This document shows positions 34,244-41,484 of a stretch of DNA of 64,000 nucleotides, piece by piece; positions within the stretch are counted from its first letter, which is position 1; the number at the start of each line of letters is the position of its first letter. The notes under the pieces were generated by a model. The model did not search any database. It was given only the letters and a program-made list of their open reading frames with translations, and was not told the DNA's origin. Source of the DNA: Palsa-661 sp035535015 (lineage in GTDB: Bacteria > Actinomycetota > Acidimicrobiia > Acidimicrobiales > UBA8190); contig DATLQU010000066.1 of assembly GCA_035535015.1 (NCBI GenBank), forward strand, positions 1 through 64,000, read 5' to 3'. A program made the position numbers and the translations under genes.

Positions 34244-34775
34244 GGTCTGCTCCTTCGAGCTGCGACCGCAAGCCGTCGAGGGCCCGGGAGAGCCGGGACT
34301 TGACCGTCCCCGGCGGCACCCCGAGCAGGGCGGCGATCTCGGCCTCGGACATGTCCTCGAGATAGCGCAGCACGACGACCACGCGTTGGGCCGGGGGCAG
34401 GGTGCAGAGGATCTGGGCCAGATCGATCCGGGTCCCCAGACCCTCGTCGGCCCCGGGGGTGACCAGCCGGGTGGTGGTGGCGCGGGCGTCGTGGCGGGAG
34501 ACGACCAGTCGGTGCCGACGGTCCTTGGCGGCCAGGTTGACCACGGACCGGCGGAGGTAGGCGCCGAGATTGTCGACCCGTCCGGCCGACCACTTGGGCC
34601 AGGCGCCGGCGAAGGCCTCGGCCACCAGGTCCTCGGCCCGGGTGCGGTCGCCGCAGAGGAAGAAGGCCAGCCGGGCCAGCCGGAAACCCTGGTCGGCCAT
34701 GGCGGCACCGAAGGCGTCCTCCGCCCCCGTGTTCGTGGCCCCGGTCCTCGTCCGCACCCCCTCGATCCCTCCCAT
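34236..34775 (-). CDS. ECF RNA polymerase sigma factor (SigE-like family)
   Basis: Region 2 (MADQGFRLARLAFFLCGDRTRAEDLVAEAFAGAWPKW) and region 4 (LPPAQRVVVVLRYLEDMSEAEIAALLGVPPGTVKSRLSRALDGLRS) are clear. The best start is ATG 34773-34775 (MGGIEGVRTRTG), giving 179 residues, the normal length; the frame stays open to an ATG at 34926-34928. The downstream membrane gene overlaps it. Confidence 0.92.
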   Translation of the reverse strand: MGGIEGVRTRTGATNTGAEDAFGAAMADQGFRLARLAFFLCGDRTRAEDLVAEAFAGAWPKWSAGRVDNLGAYLRRSVVNLAAKDRRHRLVVSRHDARATTTRLVTPGADEGLGTRIDLAQILCTLPPAQRVVVVLRYLEDMSEAEIAALLGVPPGTVKSRLSRALDGLRSQLEGADHA

Positions 34776-34993
34776 TGGGTAGGCCACCGCCCTCACATCC
34801 GATCTTGACCCCTGGGATGGCCGGTTGGTTCCCCCGACGGCGGCGTCCGCCCTGCCGGGGGCATCCGACCCGGGCCACCCTTGACCTCGAAGGGTGGTGA
34901 TAAGGCGCCGAAGAGCACGATTCATCAACTGTGACGATGGTCAAAAGCATGCCGAGGCGGAAAACTGGCCCTTTCAAGACGGGGAGCGATCAA

Positions 34994-35998
34994 GTGAACG
35001 TTCGACGCAGTTTCACGCGGCTGACAGCGCTCCTGATCGTCGCGGCCATGCCCCTCGTGGGTGGCTCCCCCGCGGCGTCGGCCAAGACCCCGAAGGCGGC
35101 ACCGAAGGTCTGCGCCAAGCACCCCAGCCGGGCCAAGTGTCAGAAGGCCGGTTCCGGCGGGGCCACCGGCGGTTCCTCTCCCCAGATCACCGTCCAGGTC
35201 GACCCGCAGCCCCTGGTGGAGACGGGTCAGTCCGAGGTCCACGCCGTCGTCCAGGTGGAGTCCCTGCCCTCCTTCGCCGGTGACACCGTGAACATCGACT
35301 CGTCCCAACTGGCGGCCTCGTGCACCTCCATGGACTTCGAATCGCTTCAGGAGCCCGGCGGGGCTCCCCAGACCGTTCCGCCGAGCGTCTTCGTCCACCC
35401 CTGGCGGATCGACGTCGTCCTCGACGACGACGGCAACGCCACCGTGGTGATGGACGGTTTCGACTGCGCCCCCGGAAGCGACGTGATCGAGGCGGACCTC
35501 GAGGTCGCCCCCTTCCTCACCGCACTCACCACCCTCACCGTCCGGCCGCCGGTGGTGACACCCGAGGGGATCTCGGTGAACCCGCGGTTCGGCGGCCTCA
35601 ACCAGGAGCTCGAGACCGGGGACACGTCCACCAGCGGCGACTCCGACATCTACGCCGTCTTCTACGTGGAGACCAACCCCGTCTACGCCGAGCAGACGGT
35701 GGAGATCGGTTCCGCCCAGCTCGAGGGCCGCTGCATCGGGGGTTGGGTCTGGTCGGCCGGGAACACCATCGCCGGTATCGGCGCAGGACCGGGGGTCAAC
35801 AGCCCCGTGGCCGGACAGGGCGTCAACACCAATCCCGAGGTGGCCACCATCTTGGACGACGACGGCAACGCCGTCTTCATCTTCGAGGGCGCCTCCTGTG
35901 CCGCCGGCTCCTCCGAAGTCATCGCCGACGTCGAGGCGGGAAACCACCCGACCTACGTCACCGACTTCTCCGTTCTCCCCCCCGCTCCGATCATCTAG
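34994..35998 (+). CDS. Secreted protein with two duplicated beta-rich domains
   Basis: GTG 34994 follows GGGGAG and opens a signal peptide (RRSFTRLTALLIVAAMPLVGGSPAASA); 334 residues. Two units of about 120-130 residues repeat the plan VxVxPxxLxxG...AVVxVExxP...VxIxSxQLxxxC...VxxxLDDDGNAxxxxxGxxCAxGxSxVIADxEV (for example VVLDDDGNATVVMDGFDCAPG and TILDDDGNAVFIFEGASCAAG). Each has a Cys pair. I do not recognise the family. It is divergent from the sigma factor gene, a possible target. Confidence 0.8.
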   Translation: MNVRRSFTRLTALLIVAAMPLVGGSPAASAKTPKAAPKVCAKHPSRAKCQKAGSGGATGGSSPQITVQVDPQPLVETGQSEVHAVVQVESLPSFAGDTVNIDSSQLAASCTSMDFESLQEPGGAPQTVPPSVFVHPWRIDVVLDDDGNATVVMDGFDCAPGSDVIEADLEVAPFLTALTTLTVRPPVVTPEGISVNPRFGGLNQELETGDTSTSGDSDIYAVFYVETNPVYAEQTVEIGSAQLEGRCIGGWVWSAGNTIAGIGAGPGVNSPVAGQGVNTNPEVATILDDDGNAVFIFEGASCAAGSSEVIADVEAGNHPTYVTDFSVLPPAPII

Positions 35999-36470
35999 CC
36001 CGGCCGGCCGCCTGACCCAGCTGGCGGCGGAAGCCGTTCACCGTCGCCTCTACCACCCGGTCGTGGCCGAAGCGGATCAGCGCAGGGGCGAGACGCGCCG
36101 CCACCCGCATGGAACGCTGCTTCATCTCGATCGTCCACGACACCGCCGCCCGGGTGCCATCGCCAGAGGCCTCGAGCAGAAGGCCGGCCGACCCCTCGAG
36201 GTCACCTTCGATGTGGGCGTCGATCCGCTCCGGCCGGTGGCAGTGGTCGAGCACGACCTGGACCCGCATCTCGTAGGGCACGGGCGGGGAGACGAGACCG
36301 TGAAGCACCGAACCCGCCTGCAGGGAGCCGCCGTCGCGCCGCAACTCGTGGAGCCAGCCCCACCAGCTCTCGAAGCGCTCGGAGTGTTCGAGGACGTCCC
36401 ACATCGCCTCGGGGGGCAGTGCGAAGTCGAAGCTGCCCCGGTAGTCGATGACGTACGGCGATCCCGGCAC
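35991..36470 (-). CDS. SRPBCC superfamily protein (polyketide cyclase/START-like)
   Basis: The 159 residues start YVIDYRGSFDFALPPEAMWDVLEHSERFESWWGWLHELRRDGGSL, the characteristic SRPBCC opening, and end in a long C-terminal helix (GHDRVVEATVNGFRRQLG). The fold binds hydrophobic ligands; the substrate cannot be told. Its 3' end overlaps the converging secreted-protein gene by 8 bp. Confidence 0.82.
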   Translation of the reverse strand: MPGSPYVIDYRGSFDFALPPEAMWDVLEHSERFESWWGWLHELRRDGGSLQAGSVLHGLVSPPVPYEMRVQVVLDHCHRPERIDAHIEGDLEGSAGLLLEASGDGTRAAVSWTIEMKQRSMRVAARLAPALIRFGHDRVVEATVNGFRRQLGQAAGRAR

Positions 36471-36483
36471 TCTCCCACCGAGG

Positions 36484-36699
36484 CTACGACCATCCGCCGG
36501 CCCCGTGGGGGGAGGGCTCGTGGGGGTAGAGGGTCCGGCACGACCGGCACCAGAGCTCGGCGCCCTCGGTGGTCTCCGAACCCGTCACCCGGCCGCCGGC
36601 GTCCACCGTCAGGTAGATCCGCCGGACCTCGGCCAGATCGTCCCCCGGACCACCGCAGCTGGCGCAGCTCTCGTCGGGCCTTTCCTCTGTGGAGGGCAT
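36484..36699 (-). CDS. Small zinc-ribbon-like protein
   Basis: A 71-residue product with two CxxC knuckles, DESCASCGGPGD and ELWCRSCRTLYPHEP, enclosing a beta-hairpin (RRIYLTVDAGGRVTGSE), so a zinc-bound ribbon is likely. The ATG at 36697-36699 lacks an obvious Shine-Dalgarno sequence. It is divergent from panB with an 84-bp gap. Function unknown. Confidence 0.65.
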   Translation of the reverse strand: MPSTEERPDESCASCGGPGDDLAEVRRIYLTVDAGGRVTGSETTEGAELWCRSCRTLYPHEPSPHGAGGWS

Positions 36700-36783
36700 C
36701 GGGGGAACGGTACACTGGGGGTCTTCGGTCCCCGACGCCGCCGGCAGCCCCTGGCGCTGGACGGCAAGGAGGTTCCGCTCGAC

Positions 36784-37635
36784 ATGGCTGACCCTGTCAC
36801 CACCACCAGCGCCCCGCCCCCGAAAGTCACCGTCCCCATGGTCCGCGCCCGCAAGCGCAGCCACGGGGACGAGCCCCTGGTCATGCTGACCGCCTACGAC
36901 ACCCCCGGCGCCCGGATCGCCGACGCCGCCGGGGTCGACATCATCCTGGTGGGCGACTCGGTGTCCAACGCCGTCCTCGGCCACGACGACACCCTCCAGG
37001 TCGACGTGGCCGCCATGGCCCACCACGTCGGGGCCGTCGGCCGGGCCGGGCCGCGCGCCCTGCTGGTGGGCGACATGCCCTGGCTCAGCTACCACCTCTC
37101 GCCCGAGGACGCCGTCGGCAACGCCGCGGTCCTCATCCGGGCCGGGGCCGAGGCGGTCAAGCTCGAGGGTGGCCGGCCCCGGCTGGCCGTGGTGGAGGCC
37201 CTGCTGAACGCCGAGATCCCCGTCATGGGCCACCTCGGACTCACCCCCCAGTCCGTCCACGCCATGGGCGGCTACCGGGTCCAGGCCCGCTCGACCACGG
37301 CGGCCGAGGCTCTCATGAACGACGCCAAGGCCCTGGCCGCCGCCGGCTGCTTCGCCATCGTCTTGGAGGGTGTCCCCGACGTGGTGGCCGTCCGGGTGAC
37401 CGAGGAGGTGGACGTCCCCACCATCGGCATCGGCGCCGGCGCCGGCTGCGACGGCCAGGTCCTCGTCTTCCACGACCTCCTGGGACTGCGCCAGGGGCCG
37501 CCGGCCAAGTTCGTCCGCCAGTACGCCGACCTCACCTCGGTGGCCGTCACCGCCATCTCCTCCTGGGCGGCGGACGTCCGCGGCGGGACCTTCCCCTCCG
37601 CCGCCGAGACCTACCACCTCCCCATCGGTCACTAG
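36784..37635 (+). CDS. panB: 3-methyl-2-oxobutanoate hydroxymethyltransferase
   Basis: First committed step of pantothenate synthesis: transfers a hydroxymethyl group from methylene-THF to ketoisovalerate. The 283 residues form the TIM-barrel family, with MLTAYDTPGARIADAAGVDIILVGDSVSNAVLGHDDTL, LVGDMPWLSYHLS, AVKLEGG, VMGHLGLTPQSVHAMGGYRVQ and PTIGIGAGAGCDGQVLVFHDLLGL. ATG 36784 has AAGGAGG upstream; TACACT near 36710 may be the -10 element. No other pan genes are in the window. Confidence 0.96.
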   Translation: MADPVTTTSAPPPKVTVPMVRARKRSHGDEPLVMLTAYDTPGARIADAAGVDIILVGDSVSNAVLGHDDTLQVDVAAMAHHVGAVGRAGPRALLVGDMPWLSYHLSPEDAVGNAAVLIRAGAEAVKLEGGRPRLAVVEALLNAEIPVMGHLGLTPQSVHAMGGYRVQARSTTAAEALMNDAKALAAAGCFAIVLEGVPDVVAVRVTEEVDVPTIGIGAGAGCDGQVLVFHDLLGLRQGPPAKFVRQYADLTSVAVTAISSWAADVRGGTFPSAAETYHLPIGH

Positions 37636-37735
37636 CCAAACCGGCCGACCGGTCACGAGCCGAACCGGCCACGAACCCGACGGCCCCCGAGTCCCGGGCG
37701 GGATCGGCCCCGGAAGGAGGCCGGCGGCCGTCGGC

Positions 37736-37812
37736 TACGATGGATGGCGGCCACGACCGGGTGTGATCCACCGGCTAACAGGTCGTGCACCCTGCCCCGC
37801 GCTCGGCGGGGC
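37736..37812 (+). promoter_or_regulatory. rpsF promoter and leader hairpin
   Basis: TACGAT at 37736-37741 is a good -10 element. In the leader, GCCCCGC (37794-37800) pairs with GCGGGGC (37806-37812) over loop GCTCG. The GGAGG of rpsF begins 28 bases later. A leader hairpin ahead of rpsF may serve S6 autoregulation, as in the known S6:S18 leader, but I cannot match that motif with certainty. Confidence 0.5.
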
Positions 37813-37855
37813 CCCGGGCGCAGGAGCGTCGGGTCCAGAGGGAGGTGAGCCGCGC

Positions 37856-38212
37856 GTGCGGCCTTACGAAGTTGTGATCATCTTCGACACCGAGGTGGAG
37901 GAGTCGGCTATCACGGCCGTCCTCGAGCGGGGTCTCGACGTCATCCGGAACAACGGCGGGACGGTGGGCACGGTCGACCGCTGGGGCAAGCGGACCCTCG
38001 CCTACGAGATCCAGAAAAAGCGTGAGGGTTACTACGTGGTGGCAGAGTTCACCGCCGAGCCCAAGGCGGCCGCCGATCTCGACCGGTTGCTGGTCCTGGC
38101 CGACGAAGTGCTCCGGCACAAGATCATGCGGGTACCCGACGAGGCCATCGGCGCGTCGACCCGGCCCAAGACGCCGGTCCGGTCGGCGCCCTCGGGCGAC
38201 CGCGAACGCTGA
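37856..38212 (+). CDS. rpsF: 30S ribosomal protein S6
   Basis: S6 of 118 residues: MRPYEVVIIFDTEVEESAI, then TVDRWGKRTLAYEIQKKREGYYVVAEF and LRHKIMRV. GTG start at 37856 with GGAGG ten bases upstream. First gene of rpsF-ssb-rplI. The last dozen residues are a Pro/Ser/Arg tail, common in Actinobacteria. Confidence 0.96.
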   Translation: MRPYEVVIIFDTEVEESAITAVLERGLDVIRNNGGTVGTVDRWGKRTLAYEIQKKREGYYVVAEFTAEPKAAADLDRLLVLADEVLRHKIMRVPDEAIGASTRPKTPVRSAPSGDRER

Positions 38213-38237
38213 GACCGGAAAGAGCGGAGGAATCACC

Positions 38238-38717
38238 ATGGCCAACGGAAATAACGTCGCACTGGTCGGCAACATCACCCGTGACCCCGAACTCCGGTTC
38301 ACGCCGACCGGTCAGGCCACGGCGACCTTCGGGCTCGCCGTGAACCGGCGCTGGCAGAACCGGCAGACCCAGGAGTGGGAGGAGGCCACATCCTTCTTCG
38401 ACGTGGTCTGCTGGCGGGAGATGGCCGAGAACGCGGCCGAGAGCCTCAGTCGCGGTTCCCGGGTCCTCGTCACCGGCCGGCTCGAGCAGCGTTCCTGGGA
38501 GACGGCCGACGGGGACAAGCGGTCGAAGATCGAAGTGGTGGCCGACGAGATCGGCCCGAGCCTGCGCTGGGCCACGGCCCAGGTCACCAAGAACGAGCGC
38601 CGGGGACCGGGCGAAGGCGCCCCCGCCCCCCGTCAGGCGGCCGCGGCGACGGCGTCGGCCTCGGCCGGGTCGTCCGACCAGGGCGGCGGCTACGGATTCG
38701 ACGAGGAGCCCTTCTGA
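38238..38717 (+). CDS. ssb: Single-stranded DNA-binding protein
   Basis: OB-fold protein of 159 residues: NNVALVGNITRDPELRFTPTGQATATFGLAVNRRW, FFDVVCWREMAENAAESLSRGSRVLVTGRLEQRSWE. A Gly/Ala/Ser linker leads to the acidic tail FDEEPF, the protein-interaction tip. ATG 38238 follows GCGGAGG. The stop overlaps the rplI start (TGATG). Confidence 0.97.
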   Translation: MANGNNVALVGNITRDPELRFTPTGQATATFGLAVNRRWQNRQTQEWEEATSFFDVVCWREMAENAAESLSRGSRVLVTGRLEQRSWETADGDKRSKIEVVADEIGPSLRWATAQVTKNERRGPGEGAPAPRQAAAATASASAGSSDQGGGYGFDEEPF

Positions 38718-39166
38718 TGCGCGTTCTCCTGCGCGACGACATCTCCGGAGTGGGCAAGCGGGGCGACATCGTCGATGTGGCCAAGGGCTTCGCCCGCAAT
38801 TACCTCCTCCCCACCGGCCGGGCCCTGCTGGCCGGGGACAAGATCGAGACGCAGGCCACGGCCATGCGCCGGGGCCGCGATCTCCGCAACGTGGCCGACC
38901 GCGACGCGGCGAGGTCGGTGGCCGCCGTCCTGGCCGCCGCCACCATCACCGTAACGGCGCGGGCCGCCGCCGAGGGCCGGCTCTTCGGATCGGTCTCCGC
39001 CGCCGACATCGCCGACGCCGTCACCGCCCAGACCGGTGCCGAGATCGACCGGCACAAGGTCTCCCTGGCCGAGCCGATCAAGACCGTGGGAACCCATATG
39101 GTCCCGGTCCAGCTCCACGACGAGGTCTCGACCGAGCTCACCGTCGAGGTCGTCGCCAGCGCCTGA
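38717..39166 (+). CDS. rplI: 50S ribosomal protein L9
   Basis: L9 of 149 residues with MRVLLRDDISGVGKRGDIVDVAKGFARNYLLPTGRAL, a central helix, and a C-terminal domain (EGRLFGSVSAADIADAV...VSLAEPIKTVGTHMVPVQLH). It starts within the ssb stop codon. In most relatives rpsR (S18) lies between ssb and rplI; it is missing here. Confidence 0.97.
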   Translation: MRVLLRDDISGVGKRGDIVDVAKGFARNYLLPTGRALLAGDKIETQATAMRRGRDLRNVADRDAARSVAAVLAAATITVTARAAAEGRLFGSVSAADIADAVTAQTGAEIDRHKVSLAEPIKTVGTHMVPVQLHDEVSTELTVEVVASA

Positions 39167-39242
39167 GCCGGGGGCTGTCACAACCCCTGCCTAGGGTCGG
39201 TCCCGTGGTGGTCGCCGGTAGTTCGGGCTGGTCAACGGTCCG

Positions 39243-39297
39243 TGTGGATCAACAGGTTGTCCCCAGGGTTATCCGCTGGAAGGGCGCGCTGTCCACA
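39243..39297. promoter_or_regulatory. DnaA-box-like cluster upstream of dnaB
   Basis: TGTGGATCA at 39243-39251 (reverse complement TGATCCACA) and CTGTCCACA at 39289-39297 each differ from a DnaA-box consensus at one base; TTATCCGCT at 39269-39277 is a two-mismatch copy. They lie within the roughly 215-bp rplI-dnaB spacer. DnaA control of the helicase gene is possible. Confidence 0.5.
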
Positions 39298-39380
39298 GGG
39301 TCATCCCTAGGCAAACGGCCGGATTTCCCCAGGTTGCTCCCCTCGTTCCCCCCAGGCCGGATGGGGGAGGGTAGGGGCAC

Positions 39381-40751
39381 ATGACCCAGGCACTCGAAGA
39401 GACCCCCGTCCGCCGGTTCCCGGGCGCCGGCGGCCGGGTCCCCCCGCACAATCTCGATGCCGAGGAGTCACTGCTCGGAGCCATGCTGCTCTCGCGTGAC
39501 GCCACCGCTTCGGCCATCGAATTCTGCGCCTCCGACGACTTCTACAAGCCGGCCCACGCCCACATCTTCGGGGCCATCACCGCCCTCTACACCCGGGGGG
39601 AGCCGGCCGACCCGGTGACGGTGGCCGACGAGTTGCGCCGGTCGGGGCTGCTCGAGGCCGTGGGCGACCCCTCGGTTCTGATCTCCCTGCAGGTGAACAC
39701 CCCGTCGACGGCGAACGCCTCCTACTACGCCAAGATCGTCGAGGAGCACGCCCTGCTCCGGCGGTTGGTGACGGTGGCGGGGGAGATCGCCGAGCTCGGT
39801 TACAGCGTCCCCGAGGACGTGACCGAGGTGGTCGACCGGGCCGAGTCGATGATCTTCGAGGTAGCCCAGCGCCGGATGGTGGACACCATGTCCCCGCTGC
39901 GCGACCTGCTGGCGCAAAGCCTCGACCACCTGGAAGCCCTGGTCGAGCGGGGGGAGACGATCACCGGGGTGCCCACCGGCTACCGGGACCTCGACGCCCA
40001 GCTGGCCGGCCTGCAGGCCGGGAACCTGGTGGTGGTGGGGGCCCGGCCGGCCATGGGGAAGACCTCCTTCGCCCTGGGCATCGTCAGCCACGCGGCGGTC
40101 CACGCCCGGGTGCCGGTGCTGCTGTTCTCGCTGGAGATGAGCCACCTGGAGCTGACCCAGAGGATGCTCTGCTCGGAGGCGGGGGTGGACGCCACCCGGA
40201 TGCGCAACGGGGCGCTGCTCGAGTCGGACTGGCCCCGGATCTCGAACGCCATCGGCCGGCTGGGCGACGCCCCCATCTTCATCGACGACAACCCCAACGT
40301 CACCGTCATGGACATCAGGGCCAAGTCCCGCCGGCTGAAGGCCCGATCAGGTCTGGGCCTGGTGGTGGTCGACTACCTGCAGCTGATGTCGGGCCACGGC
40401 CGGAGCCGGGCCGAGAACCGTCAGGTCGAGGTGTCGGAAATCAGCCGTGGACTGAAGGTGCTGGCCCGGGAGCTCGAGATCCCGGTGGTGGCGTTGTCGC
40501 AGCTCTCGAGGAACCTGGAGATGCGCCAGGACAAGCGGCCGGTGCTGGCCGACCTGCGGGAGTCGGGCTCCATCGAGCAGGACGCCGACGTGGTGCTCTT
40601 CATCTACCGCGACGAGGTCTACAACCCCGACTCGCCGGAGCGGGGCTCGGCGGAGATCATCACCTCCAAACACCGAAACGGGCCCACCGGGGTCACCCAT
40701 CTGGCTTTCGTCGACCGCTACACGCGCTTCGACGAGCAGGCCCGGGTCTGA
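39381..40751 (+). CDS. dnaB: Replicative DNA helicase DnaB
   Basis: Hexameric 5'-3' helicase, 456 residues and without an intein. N-terminal domain PPHNLDAEESLLGAMLLSRDA; RecA-like motor with Walker A GARPAMGKTSFALGI, Walker B LVVVDYLQLMSG, ALSQLSRNLEMRQDKRPVLADLRESGSIEQDADVVLFIYRDE. ATG 39381 after GGGGCAC. Its gene follows rpsF-ssb-rplI as in M. tuberculosis. Confidence 0.98.
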   Translation: MTQALEETPVRRFPGAGGRVPPHNLDAEESLLGAMLLSRDATASAIEFCASDDFYKPAHAHIFGAITALYTRGEPADPVTVADELRRSGLLEAVGDPSVLISLQVNTPSTANASYYAKIVEEHALLRRLVTVAGEIAELGYSVPEDVTEVVDRAESMIFEVAQRRMVDTMSPLRDLLAQSLDHLEALVERGETITGVPTGYRDLDAQLAGLQAGNLVVVGARPAMGKTSFALGIVSHAAVHARVPVLLFSLEMSHLELTQRMLCSEAGVDATRMRNGALLESDWPRISNAIGRLGDAPIFIDDNPNVTVMDIRAKSRRLKARSGLGLVVVDYLQLMSGHGRSRAENRQVEVSEISRGLKVLARELEIPVVALSQLSRNLEMRQDKRPVLADLRESGSIEQDADVVLFIYRDEVYNPDSPERGSAEIITSKHRNGPTGVTHLAFVDRYTRFDEQARV

Positions 40752-40755
40752 GTCC

Positions 40756-41484
40756 TCAGGGGGTCTTGACCAGGTACTCGCTCATGGTGGAGGTCCGGAA
40801 GCGGCCCAGGTCGAGACAGGCGTTCACGCTCTCGAGCATCCGGCTGACGTTGGCCGTCAGCTCGTCGGCCGAGGAGGCCGAGTAGAAGAGCAGGGGATCG
40901 GCCAGGTGGCCGGCCGACGGCCAGGCTTCCTCCACGATGCCACCCACCTCGGGGGCGCCGTCGGTCAGGCCGCGGACGACCTCGTTGCGGACGTAGCGGG
41001 TCCGGGGCTGGAGCTCGGCGGAGAGAGGCGACTGGGTGCCGTGCCAGCGGTCGATCCACTGTCGGTAGTCGAGGCCCTCGGGCCGGTGGATCAGCGCCAC
41101 GGTCAGCACCCCGGGGGAGCGCTCCCCGTCGGGCCAGCTCCGGACCGGGGCGTGGGGGGTGGTGCCGTAGTCCTCGTAGAGTGACTCGACCACCAGATAG
41201 CCGGCATAGCGAAGGCCGAGACCGGCGATGAGCTGCTCGAACGGCTGTCGCCGGTCGTAGGAGTCGACCCAGACCGAGACCTCGGCCATATGGGGGTCCT
41301 CGCCCTGCGGGGTGGGCACCGGTGAGGGGGCCTCGGCGGCGGTGGAGTCGTGGACGTTGATCCCGAGGCCCCGGGCCCCGGCGGCCAGGAGCTCCGGAGC
41401 CGTCTCGGCCAGGAGCCGTCGGCGCAGGCCGTCGCCCTCGCCGGCAGCGTCTGTCCCCCAGACCAGATAGACGATCTTCTCCAT
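40756..41484 (-). CDS. EthD-like dimeric alpha-beta barrel protein
   Basis: The 242 residues form two ferredoxin-like halves. The first runs from KIVYLVWGTD to YAGYLVVESLYEDYG. The second contains VALIHRPEGLDYRQWIDRWHGTQSPLSAELQPRTRYVRNEV, the EthD-type W..HG..RYVRN pattern, and ends STMSEYLVKT. EthD-type domains occur with ring- or alkane-degrading oxygenases and related steps. Its ATG overlaps the histidine kinase stop by one base, an unexpected coupling. Confidence 0.72.
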   Translation of the reverse strand: MEKIVYLVWGTDAAGEGDGLRRRLLAETAPELLAAGARGLGINVHDSTAAEAPSPVPTPQGEDPHMAEVSVWVDSYDRRQPFEQLIAGLGLRYAGYLVVESLYEDYGTTPHAPVRSWPDGERSPGVLTVALIHRPEGLDYRQWIDRWHGTQSPLSAELQPRTRYVRNEVVRGLTDGAPEVGGIVEEAWPSAGHLADPLLFYSASSADELTANVSRMLESVNACLDLGRFRTSTMSEYLVKTP

